Assembly (NCBI RefSeq): GCF_002902945.1
Contig: NZ_CP026103.1
Location: 868,001-932,000 of the forward strand
DNA: 64,000 nucleotides
Source: Paraburkholderia caribensis
GTDB lineage: Bacteria; Pseudomonadota; Gammaproteobacteria; Burkholderiales; Burkholderiaceae
Reading direction: 5' to 3'
The notes under the pieces are model-generated. The model saw only the letters and a list, made by a program, of their open reading frames with translations, was not told the origin of the DNA and did not search any database. Of this stretch, positions 43,107-51,507 are shown piece after piece. The translations under genes were made by a program, and so were the position numbers. Position 1 is the first letter of the stretch. Every line of letters starts with the position of its first letter.

Positions 43107-44186
43107 ATGTCCAAACACGATCAACACCCGGCTCTTTCACGCCGTGACTTCATCAGGCTCGGCGCAGGGGCGGCCTTTGCGATGGTCGGTAGCAGCGTTT
43201 CAAGGCTGTCGCTCGGCGCGGGGCAGACCACCTTGGCCTGCTCGTTCCGGTCGCTGACCAACCCGTATCACGCGGCCTTCAACAAGGGCGCGCAGAGCTT
43301 CGCGGCAAGCGTCGGCTTGCCGTATGTGCCGCTCACGACTGAAGGGAGTTCCGAGAAAGGCATCGCCGATATTCGCGCGCTGCTGCAACGGACGGGCGGC
43401 AATCTCGTGCTCAACGTCGATCCGAATGATTCCGCCGACGCGCGCGTGATCGTCGAGGCCTGCTCGAAAGCGGGCGCGTTCGTCACGACTATCTGGAACA
43501 AGCCGAAGGATCTGCATCCGTGGGACGCGAACCCGAACTATGTAGCCCATCTTTCCTATGACGGTGTTGCGTACGGCGAAGAAACCGCCACGCAACTGTT
43601 CAAGCAGATGGGCGGCAAGGGAGGCGTCGTCGCGCTCGGTGGCATCTTCAGCAACGTGCCGGCAATCGAACGTAAAGCCGGGCTCGACGCAGCACTGAAA
43701 AAATTTCCTGGCATTCAGTTGCTCGACTTCCAGGTCGCCGACTGGAACTCACAAAAGGCGTTTCCGATCATGCAGGCGTGGATGACGCGCTTCAACTCGA
43801 AGATCAAAGGCGTATGGGCCGCGAACGACGACATGGCGCTCGGCGCGATCGAGGCACTGCGCGCCGAAGGTCTCGCAGGCCAGATGCCCGTGACGGGCAT
43901 GGACGGCACGCCGCCCGGCCTGAGCGCGATCAAGGCCGGTGAACTGGTCGCTTCCGTCGACTGGGACCCGTACTGGCTTGGTGGCATCGGCCTGGCAATG
44001 GGTCTTCAGGCGAAGGAGAAAAAGGTCGACGTAGCAGCGTTGCCCAAGGACCGGCGCGAGTCCTATTGCAAGGCAACGTTCGTGACCAAAGCTAACGTGC
44101 AGGATGTGCTGAAGCGCGCGGCTGCGCCAGGCGGCGATTGGAACAATCTCTATGCCCGCGTCGCGGGTCCAGTGGTGTATCGATGA
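43107..44186 (+). CDS. Sugar-type ABC transporter substrate-binding protein with Tat signal
   Basis: The protein has 359 residues. The N-terminus LSRRDFIRLGAGAAFAMVGSS holds a twin-arginine motif, unusual for RbsB-like proteins, which are mostly Sec-exported. The mature part has the periplasmic-binding-protein type 1 pattern: CSFRSLTNPYHAAFNKGAQSFA, VLNVDPNDSADARVIVEAC, KGVWAANDDMALGAIEALRAEG and TGMDGTPPGLSAIKAGELVASVDWDP. GGAAGGAG lies 6 bases before ATG 43107. It overlaps the permease gene by 4 bases. Its ligand is unknown; the family binds monosaccharides and cyclitols. Confidence 0.92.
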   Translation: MSKHDQHPALSRRDFIRLGAGAAFAMVGSSVSRLSLGAGQTTLACSFRSLTNPYHAAFNKGAQSFAASVGLPYVPLTTEGSSEKGIADIRALLQRTGGNLVLNVDPNDSADARVIVEACSKAGAFVTTIWNKPKDLHPWDANPNYVAHLSYDGVAYGEETATQLFKQMGGKGGVVALGGIFSNVPAIERKAGLDAALKKFPGIQLLDFQVADWNSQKAFPIMQAWMTRFNSKIKGVWAANDDMALGAIEALRAEGLAGQMPVTGMDGTPPGLSAIKAGELVASVDWDPYWLGGIGLAMGLQAKEKKVDVAALPKDRRESYCKATFVTKANVQDVLKRAAAPGGDWNNLYARVAGPVVYR

Positions 44187-45202
44187 ACAAGCTGACCTTG
44201 GCGCCCACCCGGCAGGCCGTGCCCACAAAAACAACCGGGACCCCGATCGTATCGAAGCAGGCACTCGTGCGACGATTTGCACCGCTGCTGGTGCTGGTGG
44301 CGCTCGGTCTTTGCATCGGCGCGCTGAACCGCGACTTCTTCGATCCGATGAATCTGTCGCGGATTGCGATAGGTGCTGCGATTCCTCTCACCATCGCACT
44401 CGGTGCCGCGTTCGTCATTCAGCTCGGCAGCATCGATCTGTCGGCCGAAGGCATCGTCGCGGTCGCTGCGATTGCGGTCTCGATGCTGGTCGAGAACTCG
44501 TATAACGACAACCACTTCGGGCTGTGGGTGCTGGCCGTGGCGATTTCCACAGGTACCGCGCTGGGTCTTGCCAATGGCGTGCTGCACGTGTTCCTGCGCA
44601 TTCCGTCGTTCATTACGACACTGGCGATCGGCTTCGTTGCAACGGGGATCGGTACAGCGTGGCTGTCGGGGAACACGATCCGTGTGAGCGATCCTTCGCT
44701 GCGCGCCATTTCGATTACGCGCTATCTGGGTCTGCCTCTGTCGGTCTGGATCGCGATATCGATGCTCGGGGTCGCGTGGTTCGTCTACAAACACACGCTG
44801 CTCGGCCGGCACACGCTCGCAATCGGCGGCGGGGAGGATCTCGCGCGGCTGAGCGGGGTGCGGGTATCGCGCGTGCGCATCGTGGTGTTCGCGCTGGCGG
44901 GCGCGTTCTATGGAGTGGCGGGCATCCTCGCCGTTGCGCAATACGGGCAGGGACATGCACGCATTGCCGATGGTCAGTTGTTCGTTGCGATTACCGCGAT
45001 CGTGGTGGGCGGTACGTCGCTCGCAGGCGGCAACGGCAGTCCGATGAACACGTTGATCGGCACGCTGATCGTCATTGTGCTCGGCAACGGCATGGTGCTG
45101 CTCGGTGTGCCTCCCTACGTGCAACAGGGCATCCAGGGTGTATTGATCATCGCAGCCGTAACCCTCGCGCTCAATCGCTCGCGCCGGCGCATCGTCAAAT
45201 GA
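44183..45202 (+). CDS. Ribose/inositol-type ABC transporter permease
   Basis: The protein has 339 residues with 8-10 hydrophobic segments. It has the RbsC-family patterns AIPLTIALGAAFVIQLGSIDLSAEGIVAVA, IPSFITTLAIGFVATGIG, and YKHTLLGRHTLAIGGGEDLARLSGVRVSRVRIVVFALAGAFYGVAGIL. ATG 44183 overlaps the preceding stop as ATGA. It is the first of two permeases; the second follows the ATPase gene, which suggests a heterodimeric channel. Confidence 0.92.
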   Translation: MNKLTLAPTRQAVPTKTTGTPIVSKQALVRRFAPLLVLVALGLCIGALNRDFFDPMNLSRIAIGAAIPLTIALGAAFVIQLGSIDLSAEGIVAVAAIAVSMLVENSYNDNHFGLWVLAVAISTGTALGLANGVLHVFLRIPSFITTLAIGFVATGIGTAWLSGNTIRVSDPSLRAISITRYLGLPLSVWIAISMLGVAWFVYKHTLLGRHTLAIGGGEDLARLSGVRVSRVRIVVFALAGAFYGVAGILAVAQYGQGHARIADGQLFVAITAIVVGGTSLAGGNGSPMNTLIGTLIVIVLGNGMVLLGVPPYVQQGIQGVLIIAAVTLALNRSRRRIVK

Positions 45203-45219
45203 GCGTGAGGAGAACAGAC

Positions 45220-46719
45220 ATGCTTTCACTCAAGAACGTCACCAAGCGCTTTCCGGGTGTGCTCGCCCTGGACGACGTATCGATCGAAGTCCGGCCGAAT
45301 GAAATCGTCGGTCTGATCGGCGAAAACGGCGCAGGAAAATCCACGCTGATGAAACTCCTGACGGGCGCATACCGTCAGGACACGGGCGAGATCGAGCTTG
45401 GCGGCAAGCCGCTCGTGATCCGCAATCCGCGCGACGCGACGTCCAAGGGCATCGCGATGGTCTATCAGGAGCAATCGATCCTGCCGAATCTGACCGTTGC
45501 CGAGAACCTGTTCCTCGGTCGCGAAGAAGACTTCGTCACCTTCGGCCGGATGAACTGGGCAAAGCTCAAGCGGGCAGCGAAGAAGGAACTCGCGACGGTG
45601 CGTCTGGACGTGGATCCGCTGACGCTGTGCGAGGACCTGTCGTTCGGCCAGCGACAGATGGTTGAACTCGCGCGAGCCTTGTCGCTTGCGAGCCGCACGG
45701 GCGGCACGCCGATCATCCTGCTCGACGAGCCGACTTCCGTGCTCGAGGCGGGGGAGATCGACATCCTGTTCGGACTCGTGCGTGAACTCAAGTCGCGCGC
45801 GTCGTTCGTGTTCGTGTCGCACCGGCTCGATGAACTGCTGTCGCTCAGCGACCGCGTGTATGTGATGAAGGATGGGAAGGTGGTGTCGGAGATGTCGTCG
45901 GGCAATGCGTCGGTGACGAAGCTCCACGAACTGATGGTCGGCCGGTCCCTGCACAGCGAGTACTACCGCGAAAACCTGCAAAAGCCCTGCCGCGCGGAGG
46001 TCGCACTGTCGGTGCGCCACGCGTCGCTGGGTCACGTGCTCAACGACGTTTCCTTCGATGTCCACTGCGGCGAAGTGTTCGGTGTCGCGGGCGTGGTCGG
46101 GTCCGGGCGCGAAGAACTGTGCCGGATCATTGCGGGCCTGGAAAAGCTCGACGCGGGGGAGGTGATGGTGGGTACGACCCGTCTGAAGCCTCAGGCCAAT
46201 CATGCCGTCGCGCTTGGCATCGGATACGTTCCGCGTGAGCGAAAGGTCGAGGGGCTCGTCACCCAGATGAGCGTTGCGCAAAATCTCACGCTGCCGCGTC
46301 TGGGCGCCGTCAGCCGTGGCGGCGTGGTTCGCAAGGCAAGCGAGCGCGCGCTTGCCAACGAATGGATACAGCGGCTGCACATCAAGACACCAGGGCCTGA
46401 TGCATCCTGCCGCAACCTGTCGGGCGGCAACCAGCAGAAGGTGGTGCTCGCGAAATGGCGTTTCGCAGGCAGCCGGATTCTCGTGCTCGATCATCCGACG
46501 CGCGGCCTCGATGTCGGTGCAAAGGAAGAGGTCTATCAACTCATCCGCGAACTGACAGCAGAGGGTGTCGCTGTCGTGTTAACGGGCGATACGCTCGAAG
46601 AGATTCTTGGGCTCAGCCATCGCGTGATGGTCATGCGAGACGGCCGCGCTGAAAAGGTCCTGCCGTGCGAGGTTGGGCGTAAGCCCTCGCAGGTCGAAAT
46701 TGTCGAACACATGGTCTGA
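45220..46719 (+). CDS. Ribose-type ABC transporter ATPase (two nucleotide-binding domains)
   Basis: The protein has 499 residues, the RbsA/MglA size. NBD1: Walker A GENGAGKST (34-42), signature LSFGQRQ (140-146), Walker B IILLDEP (165-171). NBD2 has the usual degenerate P-loop GVVGSGREE (291-299), signature LSGGNQQ (400-406), but Walker B reads LVLDHPTRG, with His at about 425 where the family normally has Glu. AGGAG lies 8 bases before ATG 45220; the reading frame is open far upstream but that is a shadow of the permease gene. Loss of the NBD2 Glu leaves NBD1 as the likely hydrolytic site. Confidence 0.92.
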   Translation: MLSLKNVTKRFPGVLALDDVSIEVRPNEIVGLIGENGAGKSTLMKLLTGAYRQDTGEIELGGKPLVIRNPRDATSKGIAMVYQEQSILPNLTVAENLFLGREEDFVTFGRMNWAKLKRAAKKELATVRLDVDPLTLCEDLSFGQRQMVELARALSLASRTGGTPIILLDEPTSVLEAGEIDILFGLVRELKSRASFVFVSHRLDELLSLSDRVYVMKDGKVVSEMSSGNASVTKLHELMVGRSLHSEYYRENLQKPCRAEVALSVRHASLGHVLNDVSFDVHCGEVFGVAGVVGSGREELCRIIAGLEKLDAGEVMVGTTRLKPQANHAVALGIGYVPRERKVEGLVTQMSVAQNLTLPRLGAVSRGGVVRKASERALANEWIQRLHIKTPGPDASCRNLSGGNQQKVVLAKWRFAGSRILVLDHPTRGLDVGAKEEVYQLIRELTAEGVAVVLTGDTLEEILGLSHRVMVMRDGRAEKVLPCEVGRKPSQVEIVEHMV

Positions 46720-46726
46720 GGTCAAC

Positions 46727-47686
46727 ATGCCACAACTGAACGCACCACTCGCGGCGAAGCTGCGCGACAACGCGCCCTTTCTCGCACTCATCGTGCTGTA
46801 CGTGTTGATTGAAATCGCGCAGCCGAGCTTTCTGGCACCTTCGACGCAACTCGGCTTGCTCGCCGACAGTTCGACACTGTTCATCATGGCGGCTGGCACG
46901 ACCTTTGTCGTCTTGCTCGGCAGCATCGACCTGTCGCTGCAGTCCGTGGCGTCTCTCGCGAGCGTGATCGTGGCGATGCTGCTGCCGCGTTACGGAGCGA
47001 TGGCTGCCGTCGTCGCACTCGCTGCGTCGTTTGGCATTGGTCTGCTTAGCGGGGTGATCCAGACCATGCTGCGCATTCCGTCCTTCATCGCGACGCTTGC
47101 GGTGGGCGGGATTGCGTCGGCGGCTGCGTTGACGCTTTCCGGTACACGCTCCATCGCGATCAGCGACGAGATGCGCAACGCCTCGCTCGGTTGGACCACG
47201 GGTACTTCGTTCGGCGTGCCGCACGAAATCCTGCTCGGCATCGCAGTGTTTGCGTTCTGTCTGTTTCTGCATCGATCGACGGTATTCGGCCGCCACGCTG
47301 ACGCGATCGGTGCCGGCGAACCGGCGGCGATCGCCTCGGGTGTGCGCGTGTGGGTGACCAAATGCCTGGTGTTCGGCACGTCGTCTTTCTTTGCGGGGCT
47401 TGCGGGTGTCGTCATGGCCGGTCGACTGGGCAGCGGTTCGCCAACGCTGGCAGATCAGTTCCTGCTTCCCGCCATTGCCGCGGTGATCGTCGGCGGAACG
47501 GCGCTGACGGGTGGCGCGGGCGGCATCGGCAGGACGCTGGTGGGCGCGCTCCTCGTGTCGGTCGCGCGTGTGGGCATGACGTTCGTCGGCATTAGCGTGT
47601 TCGCGCAGCAGATCGTGTTCGGACTGATCCTGATCGTCGCGGTGACGGTGGCGTTCGATCGTTCGAAGGTGCTGGTCATCAAGTGA
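46727..47686 (+). CDS. Ribose-type ABC transporter permease, second subunit
   Basis: The protein has 319 residues with about 8-10 membrane segments. Family stretches: AAGTTFVVLLGSIDLSLQSVASLASVIVAM, LRIPSFIATLAVGGIASAAALTLSG, FGRHADAIGAGEPAAIASGVRVWVTKCLVFGTSSFFAGLAGVV and AVIVGGTALTGGAGGIGRTLVGALLV. ATG 46727 lies 7 bases after the ATPase stop. It pairs with the first permease of the same operon. Confidence 0.92.
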   Translation: MPQLNAPLAAKLRDNAPFLALIVLYVLIEIAQPSFLAPSTQLGLLADSSTLFIMAAGTTFVVLLGSIDLSLQSVASLASVIVAMLLPRYGAMAAVVALAASFGIGLLSGVIQTMLRIPSFIATLAVGGIASAAALTLSGTRSIAISDEMRNASLGWTTGTSFGVPHEILLGIAVFAFCLFLHRSTVFGRHADAIGAGEPAAIASGVRVWVTKCLVFGTSSFFAGLAGVVMAGRLGSGSPTLADQFLLPAIAAVIVGGTALTGGAGGIGRTLVGALLVSVARVGMTFVGISVFAQQIVFGLILIVAVTVAFDRSKVLVIK

Positions 47687-47738
47687 GATTCGACCCGGCC
47701 CGTTGCGCGCCGGCTTTTGTTGAAGGAAGAGGTTGCAC

Positions 47739-48488
47739 ATGAAAATTCTGGTCACGGTCAAAAGAGTGGTCGACTACAACGTCAAGGTTCGCGTGAAGTC
47801 GGATGGAAGCGGCGTCGATATCGCGAACGTGAAGATGTCGATGAATCCGTTCGACGAGATTGCCGTTGAGGAAGCGGTTCGCCTGAAGGAAGCGGGCGTG
47901 GCGACGGAAGTCGTTGCGGTGTCGTGCGGCGTGACGCAGTGTCAGGAGACGCTGCGCACCGCGTTGGCCATTGGAGCGGATCGCGGGATTCTCGTTGAGT
48001 CGACGGAAGAATTGCAGCCACTCGCGGTCGCGAAGATTCTCAAGGCGCTCGTCGATAAGGAGCAGCCGCAACTGGTGATTCTCGGCAAGCAGGCCATCGA
48101 CGACGATTCGAATCAGACCGGTCAGATGCTGGCCGCTTTGGCTGGCTTGCCGCAGGCGACGTTTGCCTCGAAGGTCGTGGTGGCGGACGGCAAGGCTACC
48201 GTGTCGCGTGAAGTCGATGGCGGCGCGGAAACGCTCTCGCTCAAGCTGCCCGCAGTCATCACGACCGATCTGCGCCTGAACGAGCCGCGCTACGTCACGC
48301 TGCCGAACATCATGAAGGCGAAGAAGAAGCCTCTGGAGACACTGAAGCCGGCCGATCTCGGTGTCGATGTCGCACCGCGCCTGAAGACGGTGAAAGTCGC
48401 GGAGCCGCCGAAGCGTTCCGCAGGCGTAATGGTGCCGGACGTGAAGGCGCTGGTCGAGAAACTCAGGAACGAAGCCAAAGCCCTGTAA
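47739..48488 (+). CDS. etfB: Electron transfer flavoprotein beta subunit
   Basis: The protein has 249 residues, the full EtfB size. It reads MKILVTVKRVVDYNVKVRVKSD, SMNPFDEIAVEEAVRLKE, TLRTALAIGADRGILV, GKQAIDDDSNQTGQMLAA and PRYVTLPNIMKAKKKP, the well-known EtfB stretches including the AMP-binding part. With EtfA it takes electrons from acyl-CoA dehydrogenase and passes them to ETF:quinone oxidoreductase. AAGGAAGAGG precedes ATG 47739. It is probably a second, pathway-specific copy, since housekeeping etfBA usually sits elsewhere. Confidence 0.96.
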   Translation: MKILVTVKRVVDYNVKVRVKSDGSGVDIANVKMSMNPFDEIAVEEAVRLKEAGVATEVVAVSCGVTQCQETLRTALAIGADRGILVESTEELQPLAVAKILKALVDKEQPQLVILGKQAIDDDSNQTGQMLAALAGLPQATFASKVVVADGKATVSREVDGGAETLSLKLPAVITTDLRLNEPRYVTLPNIMKAKKKPLETLKPADLGVDVAPRLKTVKVAEPPKRSAGVMVPDVKALVEKLRNEAKAL

Positions 48489-48511
48489 GGACAACGCAGG
48501 AGACGGATGAA

Positions 48512-49444
48512 ATGACGATTCTGGTAATTGCAGAACACGACAACGTATCGATCAAGACCGCAACGCTGAACACGGTTGCTGCTGCTTCGAAGATCGGCGG
48601 TGATGTTCACGTGCTGGTCGCGGGTTCGAATGCGCAGGGCGCGGCCGACGGCGCCGCGAAGATCGCGGGTGTTTCCAAAGTGCTGCTCGCCGACGCGCCG
48701 CAACTCGCCGAAGGACTGGCTGAGAACATCGAAGGCACGGTGCTGAATATCGCGCGGGACTATTTGCATATCCTGGCGCCCGCTACCGCATACGGCAAGA
48801 ACATCGCGCCGCGCATTGCGGCGCATCTCGACGTCGCGCAGATCAGCGACATCACGGCTGTGAATAGCACCGATACATTCGAGCGCCCGATCTACGCTGG
48901 CAACGCGATCGCGACGGTGCAATCGGGCGACCCCGTCAAGGTCATCACCGTGCGCACGACGGGCTTCGACCCCGTGGCGGCCGAAGGCGGCAGCGCATCG
49001 ATCGAGAAAATCGAAGCCGCCGCGGACGCGAGAATATCCGCGTTCGTGAACCGCGAATTGACGAAGCTGGACCGGCCGGAACTGACATCGGCGTCGGTGA
49101 TCGTGTCGGGTGGCCGTGGACTGGGGAACGGTGAGAACTACACGAAGGTGCTCCAGCCCCTGGCGGACAAACTCGGTGCGGCATTGGGCGCGTCGCGTGC
49201 AGCCGTAGATGCGGGCTTCGTTCCGAATGACTATCAGGTCGGCCAGACGGGCAAGATCGTCGCGCCGCAGTTGTACATGGCCGTCGGCATCTCCGGCGCG
49301 ATCCAGCATCTGGCCGGCATGAAAGACAGCAAGGTGATCGTCGCGATCAACAAGGATCCGGAAGCGCCGATCTTCAGCATCGCAGACTATGGTCTGGCTC
49401 AGGATCTGTTCGAAGCCGTTCCAGAGTTGACGACGCTTATCTGA
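48512..49444 (+). CDS. etfA: Electron transfer flavoprotein alpha subunit
   Basis: The protein has 310 residues. It begins MTILVIAEHDNVSIKTATLN, with the C-terminal FAD domain as SGGRGLGNGENYTKVLQPLADKLGAALGASRAAVDAGFVPNDYQVGQTGKIVAPQLYMAVGISGAIQHLAGMKDSKVIVAINKDPEAPIF, the EtfA signature. It follows etfB by 23 bases and binds the FAD that accepts electrons from the acyl-CoA dehydrogenase of the divergent operon. That partner pairing is inferred from the context. Confidence 0.96.
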   Translation: MTILVIAEHDNVSIKTATLNTVAAASKIGGDVHVLVAGSNAQGAADGAAKIAGVSKVLLADAPQLAEGLAENIEGTVLNIARDYLHILAPATAYGKNIAPRIAAHLDVAQISDITAVNSTDTFERPIYAGNAIATVQSGDPVKVITVRTTGFDPVAAEGGSASIEKIEAAADARISAFVNRELTKLDRPELTSASVIVSGGRGLGNGENYTKVLQPLADKLGAALGASRAAVDAGFVPNDYQVGQTGKIVAPQLYMAVGISGAIQHLAGMKDSKVIVAINKDPEAPIFSIADYGLAQDLFEAVPELTTLI

Positions 49445-49468
49445 AGTAGCCTCATTGAGGACGTACTG

Positions 49469-50476
49469 ATGCGTAAAAGCCGAATCGCGATCGTTGGCGC
49501 CGGTCTTGCCGCGACGCCTCACGCGCTTGCACTGAACGAACTGAACGACGAAGTGGAGGTGGTGGGCGTAGTCGGTCGATCGGCGGAACGGCTGGAGCGC
49601 TTCACCGGCACGTATGGCTTTCCGGTTGCCAGATCGTTCGACGCCGTATTGGGGGACCCACGCGTCGATGCCGTTCTGGTGCTGACGCCGCCGCACACGC
49701 ATCTCGAACTCGTCGAGCGGGCCGCTGCTGCGCGCAAGCATGTATTGCTTGAAAAGCCGCTAGACATATCGATGCCTCGCGCAGAACGCGCGGTTCAGGT
49801 GTGCCGCGACGCGGGCGTGCGACTCGGCGTGGTCTTCCAGAATCGCTTTCGTCCCGCTGTCGAGCGGCTTGCGACGCTCGCGAAGAGCGGCGCACTGGGC
49901 GCGATCGCCTATGCCGGCGTCGATCTGCGCTGGTGGCGGCCTCAGTCCTATTACGACGAGCCCGGCCGTGGGACCTATGCGCGCGATGGAGGCGGCGTGC
50001 TGATGACGCAGGCCATTCACTCGCTCGACATTCTGATGTGGCTGGCGGGAGACGTATCAACGGTAGTCGGTGCAACGGCAACAACCGCTTTGCATTCGAT
50101 GGAAGCAGAAGACTTCGCGAGCGCCATACTCACGTTCGAAAGCGGCGCCGCCGGTCACGCGCTTGCGACGACGGCGGCGTATCCGGGTTTTCCTGAGCGA
50201 ATTGAGCTGATCGGCACCAATGGGACAGCGGTTCTCGAAGGGGGACATTTGCGCGCGTTTTTCCACGATGGTCGTGTCGATGAATTTCATGATCCTTCGT
50301 CGTCGGGTTTTGGCGCCAAGCCAATGGACTTTTCCCATACGGCGCATCGTGATTTGCTCAAGGACTTCCTCTGCGCGATTCGCGAGGATCGCAGCCCATT
50401 GGTAACGGGCGACGATGCGCTGCGCGTGCAGCGTCTGATCGAACGCATTACCGCACAGACAGGACGCCGCCAATGA
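49469..50476 (+). CDS. Gfo/Idh/MocA-family oxidoreductase (second in island)
   Basis: The protein has 335 residues. It has the Rossmann start RIAIVGAGLAATPHALALNEL, the VDAVLVLTPPHTHLELVERAAAARKHVLLEKPLD region with the catalytic-type Lys, and a C-terminal domain with GVLMTQAIHSLDILMWLAGD (His/Asp pair). It is only distantly similar to the dehydrogenase at 31754-32734. It lies 24 bases after etfA and overlaps the shikimate-dehydrogenase-like gene by 4 bases. The substrate could be the sugar or cyclitol brought in by the transporter. Confidence 0.92.
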   Translation: MRKSRIAIVGAGLAATPHALALNELNDEVEVVGVVGRSAERLERFTGTYGFPVARSFDAVLGDPRVDAVLVLTPPHTHLELVERAAAARKHVLLEKPLDISMPRAERAVQVCRDAGVRLGVVFQNRFRPAVERLATLAKSGALGAIAYAGVDLRWWRPQSYYDEPGRGTYARDGGGVLMTQAIHSLDILMWLAGDVSTVVGATATTALHSMEAEDFASAILTFESGAAGHALATTAAYPGFPERIELIGTNGTAVLEGGHLRAFFHDGRVDEFHDPSSSGFGAKPMDFSHTAHRDLLKDFLCAIREDRSPLVTGDDALRVQRLIERITAQTGRRQ

Positions 50477-51324
50477 TGCACATCGACGGAGAAACCCGGA
50501 TCGTCGCCATTCTGGGCGACCCCATCGCGCAGGCAAAGTCGCCGGAACTCTTCAATGCGTGCTTCCAGCGGGACGGCGTGAATGCGACCCTCGTGCCGTT
50601 TCACGTGCCCGCTACTCACCTTGGGCCCGTGCTCGAAGGGCTGCGTGGCATCGTCAATCTGGCCGGTGTGGTCGTCACGGTGCCGCACAAGCTCCAGGCG
50701 ACCGTTCACGCGGCGCGATTGTCGGAGGCGGCGCAGCAAACGGGCGGGGTCAACTGTCTACGGCGCGAAGCCGACGGTTCCTGGACGGGCGCGATGTTCG
50801 ACGGTGAGGGCTTCGTCAAAGGCCTGCCTGGTCGTGGCCACGGGGTTCGCGGCAAGTCGGCGCTCATCGTCGGGACAGGCGGCGCTGGTGTGGCAGTCGC
50901 GCATGCGCTGATCGACGCGGGTATTGCATCGCTCGATCTCTTTGACAGCAATGCGACGTCGTTGCGGCGGCTCGCGCAGGCATTGCAAAAGCGTGGGAGC
51001 GGCGTGGTCGTCCGGGAGAGTGTGCCGCGCGCTCAGGCCTGTCACGATTTGGTGGTCAACGCGACACCGTGCGGCATGCGTCCTGGCGATCCGCTTCCGA
51101 TCGATCTCGCTAATGCCGGTCCGCATGCTGTCATCGCAGACCTCATCATGAAGCCTGCGCAAACTCGCCTGCTGGAAGAAGCGGAAGCCAGAGGTTTAAC
51201 CACCCACCCGGGTCGTCACCTGCTTGAAAATTCGGTCGAAGCGATGGTTGCGTTTTTGCGGCTGCTTCCACCATCCCGTGAGCGTGCAACAACTGCCTGC
51301 CAGGCGTGGATCGAGTCCGCGTAA
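50473..51324 (+). CDS. Shikimate dehydrogenase family protein
   Basis: The protein has 283 residues. It has the AroE pattern: GDPIAQAKSPELFNACF (S-x-S-P-like substrate site with only one Ser), VVVTVPHKLQA with the catalytic Lys, AMFDGEGF giving the catalytic Asp, and the NADP loop ALIVGTGGAGVAVAHALIDAG. The N-T-D of true AroE is changed to M-F-D. Within a catabolic operon it is more likely a quinate/shikimate- or cyclitol-type dehydrogenase than the biosynthetic enzyme. ATG 50473 overlaps the previous stop by 4 bases, with a second ATG next to it. Confidence 0.87.
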   Translation: MMHIDGETRIVAILGDPIAQAKSPELFNACFQRDGVNATLVPFHVPATHLGPVLEGLRGIVNLAGVVVTVPHKLQATVHAARLSEAAQQTGGVNCLRREADGSWTGAMFDGEGFVKGLPGRGHGVRGKSALIVGTGGAGVAVAHALIDAGIASLDLFDSNATSLRRLAQALQKRGSGVVVRESVPRAQACHDLVVNATPCGMRPGDPLPIDLANAGPHAVIADLIMKPAQTRLLEEAEARGLTTHPGRHLLENSVEAMVAFLRLLPPSRERATTACQAWIESA

Positions 51325-51386
51325 GCCGGCAAATGCTCCGGGAAAACCCCCTTTGATTGATCCTGGATCGGGGCATAGTATGAATC

Positions 51387-51409
51387 ACAAGTAACTATCC
51401 GGTGGGTTA
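51387..51409. promoter_or_regulatory. TetR-type operator before the aldo-keto reductase gene
   Basis: GTAACTATCCGGTGGGTTAC is an inverted repeat with perfect GTAAC/GTTAC arms. The block matches 37171-37193 at 21 of 23 positions. It lies about 100 bases before the AKR ATG, tying this unit to the acyl-CoA dehydrogenase and CoA-transferase units. Confidence 0.85.
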
Positions 51410-51507
51410 CGTAACAGATTCGACAGTAGCCGACTTTCGTTCGCAACGACTTGCATCGGACCAGTAAATGCGCGAATAGCGCCGCCGCTGGTCGACAGGA
51501 GACAACG

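Noticed and set aside
44524..45219. N-terminal extension of the ABC ATPase frame
   Set aside because: The frame is open through the permease gene in another frame; the real start with AGGAG is at 45220.
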